From Podospora pseudocomata (lineage: Eukaryota; Ascomycota; Sordariomycetes; Sordariales; Podosporaceae): 64,000 nt of DNA. Below are positions 44,885-56,786 of the stretch, piece after piece. Each line of letters starts with the position of its first letter. Position 1 is the stretch's first letter. The stretch is taken from contig NC_085888.1 of the NCBI RefSeq assembly GCF_035222375.1, positions 3,224,001-3,288,000 of the forward strand, read 5' to 3'. Made by a program: the position numbers and the translations under genes. The notes under the pieces are model-generated. The model did no database searches. It worked only from the letters and a program-made list of their open reading frames with translations, and was not told the origin of the DNA.

Positions 44885-45146
44885 AAGATCTTGGACAAAC
44901 GTGAGCATGGTATAAACAGTAATGAAATATTATTCAGATGATTGTCTCCACCGTTTTCGGCATCACGGCCATGCCCCCCCTCCACATCGAGACGTTACCA
45001 ACCGATTCTATGTTACAAGGGAACGCCGCCACCCAAGATCCTGACCGTCATATATGCGTACGAAAATACACGTCCAGCTCGGCAGAAGAGGCCGGAGAAA
45101 GAGTTGAGAGGTGTTGGTAGACCAGTATGAGATTTATTGATACATT

Positions 45147-45839
45147 CTATGCGAGGTTCATTTCGTTGGAAGGTGGTGGTTGTGGGGCCTGGATGAACAC
45201 CACTGTTAGCATGCACTGCGCTGAACAAAAGCAGTTTCAGACAGCATACTTCGAGCTTTGTGGAACCCGCCATCATCTTCTGAAAACCAATACCAACACC
45301 TTCAATGACAGCAAGAAGGACAGCGCAAGCAATGGCACCGTTTCTCGCCGCCTTGTAGCCGCCACGGATGGCGAGCGAGCCACCTGTGAAGAAACCGGCA
45401 ATCTGGACTGTGTTAGCGGTCTGCTACCAACTTTAAGATTCCGTAAAAGACGTACGATGGCGTTCCATGGATCCTCCTTCTTTCTGACGCCTTTCACGGC
45501 GCAGTCGTATGTAGAGAAGAGACCACCCCAGACACCAAAGTTACCACCCAATACTGGCGCGCGCATCTTGATAGCTGTGATGGCGCCCACTCGTCTCTCG
45601 CCATAGGGACTGTTTCTGAAACCCTTGATGCCGTGCCAGATCGTACCACCGATAGCCTGAAGAGGATGTTAGTTGTATGGAGGGGTCGAGGGACTGTCGT
45701 GCAGGAGACATACACCCATGGCGAAGGCACCGCCGAAATCGTTGAGAATGACCCATGGGCAGGGATCTAGAAACCGATATTAGAATCTATGTCGATCGTT
45801 TGCAGTAGGCAAAGGGGATTCACCTCTTGTGTGATCCAT
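45147..45839 (-). CDS. tim17: Tim17, mitochondrial inner-membrane translocase subunit (5 exons)
   Basis: Minus-strand exons 45839-45824, 45766-45714, 45656-45456, 45402-45250 and 45188-45147 give 154 residues with all introns GT-AG. The protein reads [20 protein letters not shown], then [49 protein letters not shown], then [20 protein letters not shown] and ends [16 protein letters not shown]. These are diagnostic of Tim17: the acidic N-terminus, four membrane spans with GxxxG-like motifs and the YDC and RKKEDPWN blocks. In yeast Tim17 forms the TIM23 translocase core with Tim23 and takes presequence proteins into the matrix. The 154-residue length matches the family. It is a single-copy essential gene in relatives, so this block is conserved core genome. 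Confidence 0.97.
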
Positions 45840-46924
45840 TTTGATGTGTGATGTTTGGGATTACTCGGTGTAAAGGAAGGCGGCGCGCAGGACTCGACTC
45901 AACACCGACACTTGGTTATCGCAGGGAGGGAAATTGGGTGATTGTTGTCCGGAGAAGGAATCCAAGAATCGGCGATGGAGGGGTCACGGTGTGTTTGCGG
46001 CGGTCGTCGATGGTGGGTTGCCAGAGGCGTCGTTATCGTCCAAATCTCTCGATTCTGCAAACTTCGGCTTGATGATCTCAGAAGCCAAAAAAATTACAGG
46101 GATTGTGCCGTGCACAGACCAGTTCCTCCACCAAAGGTAGCACCAAGACAGTGCGAGAGCCGCCCCGCCGTTATCGGCGACGGATAAGAACCTGGTTTCG
46201 ATAAGAGTTGCCGGTGGGGCAGGGGACCTTGAGCTTATCGGACAGTGGGCAATTGGTGAGAGTCACAGAGGAAGGTACATAACCCCGCTGACAAGAAACA
46301 GCTAGCTTTCCGGCCGGTGTCACTCTCTAGGCTAGTGCAGGGGCAGATGTGATGATGCTATCGGCGCGGCGCGAGACGGGGAAGATCTCATGAAGCCGGA
46401 GTTTCTCAAGTCAGGTTCAGCTGTGATGTGTGCTGTACACTGTACATAGATACAGTTGGCAAACGGGTGACCTCGTGACCACGCTGTGCTGCCGAGACAA
46501 TCCCACATCATTGGCGGCGTCGTGGTTCGTCCCCCAAGGTCGATCTTGGAGAGGATAGATGCAGTAGGGACATGCGGTGTGGTCTCACCCTCGCCCCTGG
46601 GCGAGAGCAACAAAAGAAAGTCAGGGGGCTAACACGTTTTGAGCCATGTGTCCCATCGCCGGGCCTCGTAAATCTCGCACCACAATCGGGGAATGGCATT
46701 TGCTTTGTCGAGAAGCACGCGTCGTGGCGTTTGATGCTTCTTGCCGGCCCGGGACGACCTTCCCATTGGGTATATGAATAGGAGCTGTCCCTCAACCTCA
46801 TGCCACCACTGCTCCCAACCTTCTGCATATCTTTGCCTATCGACATATCTCCCGCAAGAGCGGTGAGATGCCTCCGTCCTTCTTCTTTCGACCTGTTCGC
46901 GGTGGTTTATGAGAGCCGTCAGGA
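45840..46924. other. Divergent promoter region between tim17 and the Dug2 gene
   Basis: No gene supported over about 1.08 kb. TATATGAATAG at 46771-46781 lies some 145 bases before the Dug2 start and may be its TATA element. Several CG-rich tracts occur at 46340-46380. Confidence 0.5.
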
Positions 46925-49900
46925 ATGGTGCACTTCAACCCTGATCTCGCGTCATCCGCCCGGCCCAGCAACAATCTGAAGACACGGTGTAACATGGACG
47001 AACTCGGAGAGCCCGGACCTCTGTCTCAGCAAGGAGAGTGTGTACAAAAGACAGAGGCCACCGACAACGGCCCTGTTAGACCTGTCCCCCAGAACTTTGT
47101 TTGGCGTTTGTATGGGAGGAGCAACAGCAGTTCGACATCTGTGAAGGTGAACCCCGGCGATATGGCTCTCGGCGTGCCCGTCCTTCGGGAGACGTTCGAT
47201 CCCTGGCGATGCCACGACGGCCACGACGAAGATGATGGAGGTTGCAAAGGATGCATCAAGATCAACAAAGCTAGGGCCGCGGCTGCATCTCTTGCCACGC
47301 CGCTGGCTATGGCATCCATGCCATCCCACGCTGGCACCACCGGTAAGTTCTGATGTCTACTCTGCCTGTTCAACCGTTTCAACCGCTGGCCTGGCTTTGT
47401 CCCCCGCAAAACCCCCACACCCTTTCTGCCTGCCCCGTAAAGGTACCTTACCAGCCCGCTGGACACATTTTCGATCGTCCCACCGTGGGGTGCATCCGTC
47501 CCTTCTCTTTGGGGCGTTTTAATCCTGTCATGGAATTTGGGAGGCCCGGATCTGCGGGTCTTTGTGGTGGAGTTGACCCTGAGACGTGGGGCAGGGCATC
47601 CTTGTGAAAGCTGTTCTAGGCTGTTGCTAGCGCGGGGCTGTCCCCGTTCACCGGCCATGACAGTGTTTTCCCCGGAAATGTCGTCAGAGCAACTTTCCAT
47701 GTCCAAATAAAAGTCAACGTTCGTCTTTTGGAAGAAATACACTTCAGCCTTCTGTTGGGATTGCACGGCTGAATTTTTTATTGAATTGTGCTCATGCTGA
47801 CAATCTCTACCCAATCTCTCAGATCTAACCGCGACAATGGCTTCGCTCCAAAGCCGTGAGCTTGACGACAGTTGCCCTGATGCCGCTCCCGATCAGCTCC
47901 AAGAGCTCAGACACGATGGCTCGGTCCTCGCCCTGGCCGTATCCGACAAGTACATATTCGCCGGCACCAGCAAGGGGGAGATTGCCGTATGGTCGCTAGG
48001 CACCTTCCAGCCAGTGCAGACAATACAAGCCCACAAGCGCAGCGTGCTCTGCCTGCTGTTAGCTGACGACTTCAAGTACCTGTTCTCGACAGCCTGCGAG
48101 CCCATCATAAATGTCTGGTGCCCCCGAACGTTTACACGCCTCTACGAGATCTACAGCACATACGATGTCGGTGATGTGTTCAGTGTCGCATATTCGCCAC
48201 AACGAGAAATCGTATACGTTGGCACACAAACACAGGACATCCAGTGGATCAGCCTGAAGGACCCAGAGCGAAAGTCCTCCCACGAATCGGCCCACCATCC
48301 CGATCGACGACAACATAGATTTTTTGACTCGCGCGCGGTTGGCGGGACATCAACACCTCGACGGACCGAGGAATTTTACGCCCTAATACCCACGGCCGAA
48401 CAGGTGCTAGAGATTGACTCGGGTGCAATTCGACAGTATGCGCACTACGGCTGGGTGTTCTGCATGCTGGTGGCCAAGGGTCCAACGGTTCTGGTCGATT
48501 CGGATGAAGAGGTCTTGATATCGGGTGGGGGCGACGGCAGCATCAAGCTGTGGAAGTTGTGTGATACCGGGCCGGACTACGAGGACGGTAATGTTGTTAC
48601 AGGCGACATTGAAGAATTGATGGTTCTCGGGGAGGATGATAGCGAGTCCGTCATGTCGCTTGCCATTGATGGGTCCTTCTTGTACGCCGGCAAGCTGGGC
48701 GGTATCATCGAGCTATGGGATCTGGACACGAAGCAGAAGTTGAGGGTCATCAAGGCCCATGACGGGAACGTCAATGTTCTCAAGATGAGCTTTGGGCTTC
48801 TCTGGAGTGGAGGAACTGGTGGTTCTGCATCGGTAAGACCTTCATGGGCGCCCAAAACGACGCTGAAGCTATCACTCACTGACACGACCAACAGAAACAC
48901 AGCACAGTTCATTATGGTAGAGACACCAACGGTGCGGCGCAGAACATTAGTCAAAAGTACCAGTGCCTGAGTCGATGGAAGGCTCACGACGCCAAGATCC
49001 TGTCTTCTGCCACAGTCGTTCACAACAGCGATCAGCTATTCCTCACTGGTGCCAATGACAACACGGTCCGTGTTTGGCGTGTTAACGGCATGCCATCCCA
49101 GACCGAGGACGGCACAGGGCCAGCTGAGGATATGATGATCCAATCGCTGCGGGAGTTCATCTCTTACAAGACTGTCTCGTCCCGGCCTGAATTCACCGAG
49201 GACTGCCGCAAAGGTGCCACCTTCCTCGGGTCTCTGTTCAAGCGACTGGGCGCTCAAGTGGAAATGCTCAGCACCGGCTCCTTGCACAACCCCGTGGTGT
49301 ACGCCAAGTTCAGCGGCAAGCTGGAACCAGCGGAGAAGCGCAAGAGGATTCTGTTCTACGGTCACTACGATGTTGTCCCTGCTGATATGAAGGGGGACAA
49401 CTGGCAGACTGATCCGTTCAAATTGTCTGGGCGAGATGGCTATCTCTATGGACGCGGTGTGAGCGACAACAAGGGACCCATTATTGCTGCCCTGTATGCC
49501 GTCTCGGACCTGCTGCAAGAGAAGGCTCTCGACTCGGACATCATCTTCGTCATCGAGGGTGAGGAAGAATCCGGTTCGCGAGGATTTGCTGAAGCCATCC
49601 ATGACAACAAGGAACTCATCGGGCATATCGACTATGTCCTTTTGGCAAACAGTTACTGGTTAGACGACGAGGTTCCCTGCCTGACATATGGCCTTCGTGG
49701 TGTACTTCATGCTACCGTCTGCATTGACTCCAAGCACCCTGATCTCCACTCTGGTGTTGATGGCAGCAATATGTTATCGGAGCCGCTGACCGATTTGACG
49801 CTGCTTGTCAGCAAACTCAAGGACCGCAAGAACCACGTCAACATTCCAGGTTTCTACGACGGCATTCTTCCCCTGACCAAGGAGGAGGACCTTCGGTATG

Positions 49901-50544
49901 ATGACATTGCCAACATCCTGATCCGACGGAATCCAGCAAACGGCCCTATTGAAGCTCTCAAGCGCAGTCTCATGGCGAGATGGCGCGAGCCCAACCTGAC
50001 AATCCACAGATATAACGTATCTGGACCAGACGGCAGCTTGATCAGCAGCCACGCCACGGCCAATGTCAGTATCAGACTGGTCCCCGGCCAGGAGGTGGAC
50101 GAGGTGATCAAGAACCTCAAGTCATTCCTCAGGGAAGAGTACGAGCAATTCGAGAGCGACAACACCCTCACCATCAGGATCGACAACAAGGCCGAGCCAT
50201 GGCTTGGTGTGCCTGGAAACTACATCTTCCGAACCCTGGAAGAGGCAGTCATGAGGGCCTGGGGGCCAACGGCATCCGAGGACAGCAACAACGGTGTCTC
50301 TGTCGCGTTGCCACCCAATGGAACCAACGACGAAACTGCGCCAAAGACACGGAAGCCTCTGTATATTCGTGAGGGTGGTTCTATCCCACCGATTCGGTTC
50401 TTGGAGAAGGAGTTTAACGCTCCGGCGGCTCATCTGCCCTGTGGTCAAGCGAGTGACGCGGCACATTTGGATAACGAGAGGTTGAGGGTGGTGAATTTAC
50501 AGAAGAGCAGAGAGATCTTTAGTACCGTGTTCCGCAAGTTGTAG
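46925..50544 (+). CDS. dug2: Dug2-like glutathione-degradosome protein: WD40 plus M20 peptidase domain
   Basis: Exons 47823-48832 and 48895-50544 are certain (62-base intron). An upstream exon 46925-47342 joins in frame through a 480-base intron (donor GTAAGT, acceptor CTCTCAG, Asp codon split), giving 1,025 residues; starting at ATG 47837 would give 881, close to the yeast protein. Residues about 165-555 are WD40 repeats (TSKGEIAVWSLGTFQPVQTI, SGGGDGSIKLWKL, GGIIELWDLDTKQ, GANDNTVRVWRVNG). The rest is an M20 metallopeptidase: ILFYGHYDVVPAD, YGRGVSDNKGPIIAALYA and IEGEEESGSRG carry the zinc ligands and catalytic Glu. REGGSIPPIRFLEKEF is near the end. In yeast Dug2 works with Dug3 to hydrolyse glutathione independently of gamma-glutamyl transpeptidase. 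The extra N-terminal exon is Cys-bearing (CHDGHDEDDGGCKGC) and is unfamiliar. Confidence 0.93.
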
Positions 50545-50899
50545 GATGCTTGTGGCAGTGGAATGGGCAGATCAAAATGGCGTTGGTGAGATGGGAGAGC
50601 TTGGAGTTTTCAGTAGTTTTTGAGTTTCTGGGTCAGAGTAGCGTCATCAGCGAATAGGATATTTGTTTGGACAATACTGAACCTGTAAGACAGATATTTG
50701 TCCAAGAAGGCACATGGAAGATTCGCTGTCTATTGTAGTTAAAACGTCGAATAGCCAAAGCGTCCTTTTACTAAGGATTTAATTCAATTCTCCACACTGC
50801 TACTTCCATATGGAAGGTAAGATAATTGTAGATCTCCTATTAAATTTTTTTTATTTAAATCTAATTAATATAAAATCGTGAACGGTTTTACCTTAATAA
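50545..50899. other. 3' flank of the Dug2 gene, AT-rich up to the transposon end
   Basis: From 50730 the sequence turns AT-rich (TTTTTTTTATTTAAATCTAATTAA-like), perhaps decayed by C-to-T mutation. It ends in TAATA just before the transposon's ACGTGCGTGATAAGC end. Confidence 0.45.
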
Positions 50900-52883
50900 C
50901 GTGCGTGATAAGCGAGTGAAACAGATAAGCAAGTGAAACACGCCCCACGGCATTGAGCACCTTCTATCTTCAACCACAGATTTGTCCACGTTTAATAACG
51001 GAACAACCTTCGTATGAAAGCAGGCTTTTTCTTGCCGTAGCAGCTCTCAAAAACGATAATAATCTTGGCCTTCGAGCTGCAGCAAAGATCTACGGTGTTG
51101 ATCTTGCAACACTAATGCGTCGACGCGATGGCAAACCTGCACGACGCGATATTCCAGCCAATTCGCGCAAGCTTACGGATCTAGAGGAAAAAACGATTGT
51201 TCAATATATAATTGAGCTATGTACACGCGCATTTCATCCCCGGCTTGCGTATGTGGAAGATATGGACAATCGATTGCTACGATGTCTACAACTTCGATGA
51301 GACTGGGTTCATGATGGGTATTATCTTCGCGGGCATGGTAGTTACAACTTCTGATGGCCGTGGCAAAGCCAAACAGGTCCAGCCTGGCAATCGTGAGTGG
51401 GCTACGGTTATTCAGGGCGTAAATGCTCTGGGTTGGGCTATCCCACCATTCATTATCTTAGCCGGGCAATATCACCTCGCCAATTGGTATCAAGAGTGCA
51501 GCCTTCCAGCCACCTGGCGCATTGCAACAACCGATAATGGCTGGACTACCAATGAGAAAGGCATGGATTGGATTCGGCACTTCGATTTCCACACGGCATC
51601 TCGTACGAAGGGCAAATGTCGGCTGTTAATCCTTGACGGCCACGAGAGCCACCACTCCGAAGAATTCGAAACCTATTGCCAGGAGCATAACATTATTACA
51701 CTATGTATGCCTCCGCACTCCTCCCATATACTTCAGCCATTGGATATTAGCTGTTTTGCGCCATTACAGAAGGCGTACAGCCCCCAGATTGAGCAGTTGA
51801 TGCGGATGAACATCACACACATCAGCAAGTTGGAGTTTTTTTGTGCGTTTAGTGAAATGGTGAGAAACACACAAATACAACCAAGACACCACAAATATAC
51901 CCTCAACAGGTCCCTGAATGAATACACCTGCGTGACAGTGGCTCGCTCGCAGGCCGCACTTCACGCAGGACAAAGAAAAGACACTATGGGCTCGCAGGCC
52001 ACATAATAAGCACCGGAATGGCCTGATCAGAGGGCCAGAATTGCCTGCACGCGTGCAAGGCTCAAAATTCGAAAGAAACAAAAGTCGATGTCCTGTCTAA
52101 AATAGAATGCGAGCCGCAGACTGGTTTTATACATGACCCCTGAACCCCCGAATCCTCCGAGAGCCCCACTTCCTTACTCAAACCCTAAGGCCTGTGAGCC
52201 GCACCCCAAACCATTAGAGAAGCATTTTTTGCTTCGATCACAGAAAAGAATATCCAGGGTGGTTTTGCTGGAGCCGGCCTTGTGCCGTACGACCCAGCGA
52301 GGGTGATATCTAAGCTAGATGTACGCATTCGGACTCCAACACCTCCAGCCTCGAGCCCAACCACGGCACTACCTTGGGTTTCTCAAACGCCACACAACCC
52401 TCGGGAGGCTACCTCACAGTCAGCGCTTATCAAAACTCGAATTTCTAACCATCAGGGCAGCTCTCCAACCTCAATGCTAGCCGATGTGGACCAATTTACT
52501 AAGGGAGCAATGGGTATAATGCACGAGGTGGCTCTTCTCCGTGCAGAGGTCTCTTCGCTATGCAAGGCCAATGAGGAGCTTAGTAAGAGACGGAGAGCCA
52601 AAAAAACACGTGTGCGGCTTGGAGGGTCACTTACTATACAAGAGGCACAGGATCTACTGGATCAGAAGGCTGTGGGTGAGCAGGTAGCCCAGGAAACACG
52701 ACAAAATAGTGGTGGTGCAGGGGGGTCTCGTACGAAGATTCGGTGCTGTGCTGTGTGCGGCAAGCCTGGCCATAATGCACGCACCTGCAAGGAGGCTGCA
52801 GAATCGTCTGATTCATCTGTTTCAGTTATTGTAGTTTCCTGGTGTTGTGGTTGTGTAATTGAGGATATTTGTAGTTGGGGTAG
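50900..52883 (+). mobile_element. Fot1/pogo-type DNA transposon (Tc1-mariner superfamily), internally deleted and interrupted
   Basis: The left end, ACGTGCGTGATAAGCGAG after TA, contains two tandem 17-base words (GATAAGC(G/A)AGTGAAACA, 50907-50940) like Fot-family terminal repeats. A helix-turn-helix region follows (LFLAVAALKNDNNLGLRAAA, KIYGVDLATLMRRRDGKPAR). It breaks off in VEDMDNRLL and resumes in another frame at VYNFDETGFMMG, so about 150 codons are missing. The DDE core is clear: NFDETGF, LLILDGHESHHSEEF and HILQPLDISCFAPLQKAY. After KLEFFCAF a 361-bp insertion intervenes. The C-terminus continues REAFFASITEKNIQGGFAGA, GLVPYDPARVISKLDV, and ends with a CCHC zinc knuckle (CCAVCGKPGHNARTC). 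The right terminal repeat is not seen; LTR-like sequence replaces it. The copy cannot move by itself. Confidence 0.85.
51853..52213. mobile_element. 361-bp insertion inside the transposase, probable solo LTR
   Basis: It begins TG and ends CA (TGAAATGGTGAG ... CCCCAAACCA) and is flanked by TTAG on both sides (51849-51852 and 52214-52217). Removing it with one TTAG restores the transposase reading frame across FFCAF-REAFF, which fixes its borders exactly. TG...CA ends with a 4-bp duplication fit a solo LTR of an LTR retrotransposon; a small unknown element is possible. No coding content. Younger than the transposon it sits in. Confidence 0.6.
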
Positions 52884-53264
52884 TGTCACGAATATGATGT
52901 GGACACCCAAAAGCAACAACCAATAGGAAAGAGGTGGCACGGCAGCCAATCAAGAGAAAGGAGGATAGACCAATAAGAGGTGGATCATTCGGGACATGAA
53001 GGAATCATGAGCGATTCTCAGGAATCACTCATGATCCTTAAGAGTCGGTCATGATCCGGGGAGAAACAGAATGATCCAGGCTTGGCATTAGGTCTATATA
53101 TACGGAGGAACTGGCTGGTGTTAGATAAACAGTTCCGCAGTATGCAATACAAGTCACAATCGTTGGTATTTAGACTATTGTGATTGAGACAAGCCATTGT
53201 TGTGCACTGTTTAGCTGCACCGAACCATTTGTCTAGAAGCACCTTCAACTGAGTATCCCTCACA
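52884..53264. mobile_element. LTR-like remnant abutting the transposon's 3' end
   Basis: Starts TGTCACGAATATG and ends TATCCCTCACA, with a TATATATACGG box at about 53096-53106 as in the promoters of fungal Ty3-like LTRs. The following bases (GGTTCTCGATCGGGG) could be the start of an internal region. I see no duplicate flanking bases, so the element is incomplete or one side is lost. It displaces the right end of the Fot-like transposon. Fossil; age unknown. Confidence 0.35.
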
Positions 53265-53611
53265 AAGGTTCTCGATCGGGGTTCGTCACCAAAATATGTT
53301 ATTTATAATAAATATAAAAGAGCATTATTTTTATATAACATCAATAGTATTGAATATTGGTTAAATACTCTTAAAAAAAAGCTTTAGCCTTGTGTCGTTT
53401 ACATATAATAGACAGTACCGTCCCCGAAGGATCAGGAGAAGCTCGGACCATCACAACCAAGCACTTTGAGTGTCAACCAACCCATTAGGCAACATCCAAC
53501 CACCAACGTCAGCGAACCCCGCACATTCTTCCTCTCAAGATAGTCGATACTCATTTCTAGCATTTCATCACACTAGATCTTGTCTTTCTTGAATCCTGGA
53601 CGGGAGTTGAG
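53265..53611. other. AT-rich stretch and leader of the zinc-cluster gene
   Basis: 53290-53390 is very AT-rich (TTATTTATAATAAATATAAA-like), consistent with decayed repeat sequence. A CA/CT-rich promoter-like stretch precedes ATG 53612. Confidence 0.45.
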
Positions 53612-54254
53612 ATGTGGCAAGCATCTTTTACCGACGGTGGAACATGGGAAGGATATCCCCAACCGCACCTAAGCCGAAGCCAGAGGAACCATTCCCAGGC
53701 GTCAGTTGCTTCTTCTTGCACGCTACTACTTTACAGTCCTGGCAATGAAACCCATGCGGATATCACGGAGGATCCGCCGGTGCTTGATATCTCTGAGACT
53801 TATATCAGGGATTCCGTCGAACCTGCAGATGATGTTTTGATGGCCGTCGAGAAGCCTGAGCAGTCTTTGGATGATGCTATTAATACTGTTGAACACTCTT
53901 CTGGCCTTGGGGGGGTGCCTGATTCTTTACATGACAATATGCCTATGTCTGAGGTTTCTCAGGAACTTGGGCGGGGCGGGACAGAGGAGGAGATGGTGCA
54001 GCCTATATCAGTGATGCGGAAGCGGCGTTGTGTGGCTTGTCGGTGAGTACATCCCCGTGGTGTGCTAAGTGTTCTGGATAGGAGATGTGGTTCTGACTTT
54101 GGTGCTGGTTTACAGTAAGAGCATGATTAAATGTGATCTTGAGGGACCGCCTTGTGGTCGCTGTAGGGAATATGATAGGGAGTGTGTTCCGACGACTAGG
54201 AGTCCCTGCCAACTGGATGTTGATGCTGCACCAGTGCAAGGAAATTCGACGTAG
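53612..54254 (+). CDS. Short Zn2Cys6 zinc-cluster protein (2 exons)
   Basis: Exon 1 is 53612-54042 and exon 2 is 54116-54254; the 73-base intron (GTGAGT ... TTTACAG) splits an Arg codon in the zinc cluster. The product is 189 residues. After an acidic, Ser-rich N-terminal region of about 135 residues comes RKRRCVACRKSMIKCDLEG and PPCGRCREYDRECVP: Cys spacing 2-6-5-2-6, a complete binuclear zinc cluster with basic flank, used by fungal transcription factors for DNA binding. The protein ends soon after (GNST), so the usual regulatory domain is missing. It may be a truncated factor, or further exons may exist. A second, decayed cluster lies just downstream. Confidence 0.72.
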
Positions 54255-54314
54255 GGGTTGACGGGGTATTGGACGGGGTTAAAGGGGGTGGTGAGTGGAT
54301 GGTTCTCTGGGGAC

Positions 54315-54484
54315 GAAGCAAGGTAAAGTGGACTTGCCTATCTTGCGCGTGAGTATTCCCGTCCTAGAGGCTGGATGGACTGAGTTGTGCTGACTTTGGC
54401 GGTGCGTTGGAATAGGAGGATGCGTGTATGTGATGGCGAGGGGCCCCCTTGTGGGACTTGTAGGGAGGCACGTTGACCGGGGGC
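54315..54484 (+). pseudogene. Decayed second Zn2Cys6 cluster
   Basis: KWTCLSCA is followed by an intron-like GTGAGT ... GGAATAG segment and then RMRVCDGEGPPCGTCREAR, a TGA stop and PGAC. The cysteine order repeats the cluster of the upstream gene, including an intron at the same place and the GPPCG-C-REx motif (D-EGPPCG-C there too). Spacing after the second Cys is one residue short, and the stop falls before the last Cys. Probably a tandem exon duplication now degenerate. Confidence 0.55.
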
Positions 54485-54649
54485 CTGTCTTGCTGGTTTG
54501 GGCCACTCGCTAGGTTTATATATGTATTTCACAGTCATCAGAGTGAATGACAAGATGAGTTCCCTTACGTAGGGCGAAGCCCCGTCCCCGTGCACCACAG
54601 CTCGTCACCCTAATAATGTTACTCAAACCGTACTAATTTAGCCCAGTTC

Positions 54650-56786
54650 TCATCCCACAGCTTTCCAGATCCTCCCGAGATGCGTTTTGGTCCAGACCTG
54701 GGCAGAGCTTGTTTTGAAACAGGAGCTCATGTTACGACCCACCCTGGTCATCACTGGCCGCTTTTTGCCAGCCAGATTTTGCGTTGCTTCATTGCGCATG
54801 ACCTCCAGAGGACCTTTGCTTTCATCGCTTTCGTCTCCCTTCGTTGTCGAAGTTTTGGGGAGGACTAGTGGCGTCTTTTTGTTGCCCTCGTTGGGATTAT
54901 CAAGAAAGAGTCCTGACATCTCAATGTCGCGATCTTCAGCGATGAGCTCCATTTGTACAGCCGTAACTCTCGTACTGCTCAACGCTGCATACCATGTGGT
55001 TGCTGTAGAGCGAGATACGGCCGAGGATAACGTTGTTGCTCTATCCGCCGACCAAGCGTGAAGAGAATCACCATCGTTACTTTCTAGCAATGGGCTCAAG
55101 CGACCTTTTATATAGCCAGACATGGTGGTTGAGGAGGTTTCGGGCCATTTCTTCAATGAATTTTCATCTTCTGCGTTCTCCGCCATAAATTGTGGACTCC
55201 ACAGATCATCAGAGGCCGTGCTGGAAGAGCTGGGTTTGACATCAATGGTCTGGGCTAATTTTGCGTAGTGCTGCCATCTTTCCAGTTCGAGTCGCCGGCT
55301 CTCCACGGCTAACTGGGTTAGATCGGCCGATAACTTGGTCGAGGGGGAGCCACAAAGATGTATGTCAGCACCGTGCTCCTGGCGAAGATGGTCGAAAACC
55401 TCTGTTGCCGCAATGATGTAGGCGACTCTAGATCCCGGGCAACCTCTGACGATGTGGCCATACAAGCTGCCTGATACTGTGTCAATCACAGCCGAGCCGC
55501 TATTGCCACCTTCGACTGGAGTGTCGAGATTGATCGGGTAGAGCTTTTGCGCCTTCTTGATTGCACAGTCCCATTGATACAGCGCTCCTGTCGCCAACGT
55601 ACTGCCAATTCCATCTCGAGCTGTGATGGCCATGACTTTATTCATGCGCTTTCCCACTTCAGCCACATTGTGGACCATGACTTTGCGTATCCCGGTATGT
55701 TGGGGGTATGATATGGTGTTTGCCAAAGAGTGCATGATCTCGTTGTTGTCGAGGGCAATCAACGCACAATCGAGACGCCGGTCTGGATGTAAGAGATCAG
55801 AAGGCAATATATTCTTCCTTGGTATAGAATCCAATTGCTAAACCGTTTTCGCCGTTTGTCGTGGCCAACTTCGGGCCTGCCTCCCCGTGGGAGTTCCCAC
55901 TGTGGAACCGACGCTATTGATACTCGGGGATTCCGCCCAGGGCTGTGACTCGACCCCAGGTGTAACGCTTGCGCGGGTAAGAGCTGGATCCAATTCTGTT
56001 TCTGATTCCATAGGATCTTCGTCATTGTCGTCACTGTCGCTCATGCCGTCGAAACTACAATCCTCGAGACCTGGAGGGAGAGGCTCCTGAGCAGATGTAA
56101 TGTGGAGGTTATCCTGTTGAGTTTCTTGAATGTGACTAACGGTGATTTGGTAGTGGGGATCATCGATTCTGATAATTGCACCACCAGTGGCGCAACGGAA
56201 CGGTAGAGGGTCGGAAGCCCTGTATTTAATGTGAATCCGTCTTCCAATCAGCCGTGTACCTTTTGGTGGGTTCGTCGCGGGGATATTCTGCTTTCCTACC
56301 GCAAAGGTGGTTCTTTCAAGGCCCGAAGCTCCCTCTGCTTGTTGGTCGGGTTGAGTTTCAACGCCTGATGATCCTCCTGCGAGAGTACGGGCTGATACAT
56401 GTTGCTCTAAAGGCAGTGCGCTGGCACCAATTCCAAACTGGGGATATTTTTCAGGCACAGAACTGCTGCGAATAGAATCCTTAACGAGAGACCGTGTCGC
56501 GGCATTTGTGCAACAGATCATAATGATAGGCTTCGCGGTCTCTTGTCGTGTACCTATCATGCCATGTAGAGCCGTACGAATATGTCGGTATAGCCAGGGT
56601 CGGTATTCCTCATAACATCTTCGATGTCAGGAAGGATATGGACGTCGAATCGTTCCTGGGCTGGGCCGCTTGACCCCCATGCCTTCTTGGCAAGCCAACC
56701 CGGGGCGTGTCAATGATCTCCCCACATGACAGCTCAGGACTTTCCCACTTTTTGCGCTTGAGCCGTCTAGGACTCAGGAAAGACAT
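54650..56786 (-). pseudogene. Trypsin-like protease-domain protein gene, decayed
   Basis: Minus strand. The N-terminal part runs MSFLSPRRLKRKKWESPELS, then (another frame) RFDVHILPDIEDVM and DPGYTDIFVRLYM, and after a short duplication ATGGCATG at about 56557-56564 continues IGTRQETAKPIIMICCTNA, FGIGASALPLEQ. The protease-like region has QITVSHI (candidate His), RLDCALIALD (Asp) and TPVEGGNSGSAVIDTVSG (GNSGS serine loop) in chymotrypsin-fold order. An in-frame TAG at 55835-55837 separates the His half from the Asp/Ser half. The C-terminal 220 residues are low-complexity Ser/Thr. Fungal proteins of this layout exist with unknown roles. A frameshift and a stop make it a pseudogene unless unseen introns remove both. 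Confidence 0.55.

Noticed and set aside
47026-47814. 262-codon open frame on the minus strand
   Set aside because: Lies opposite the first Dug2 exon and its long intron, has no start context, family motif or splice logic.
54687-55061. 124-codon plus-strand frame
   Set aside because: Opposite the Ser/Thr-rich C-terminal part of the protease-like gene; no own features.
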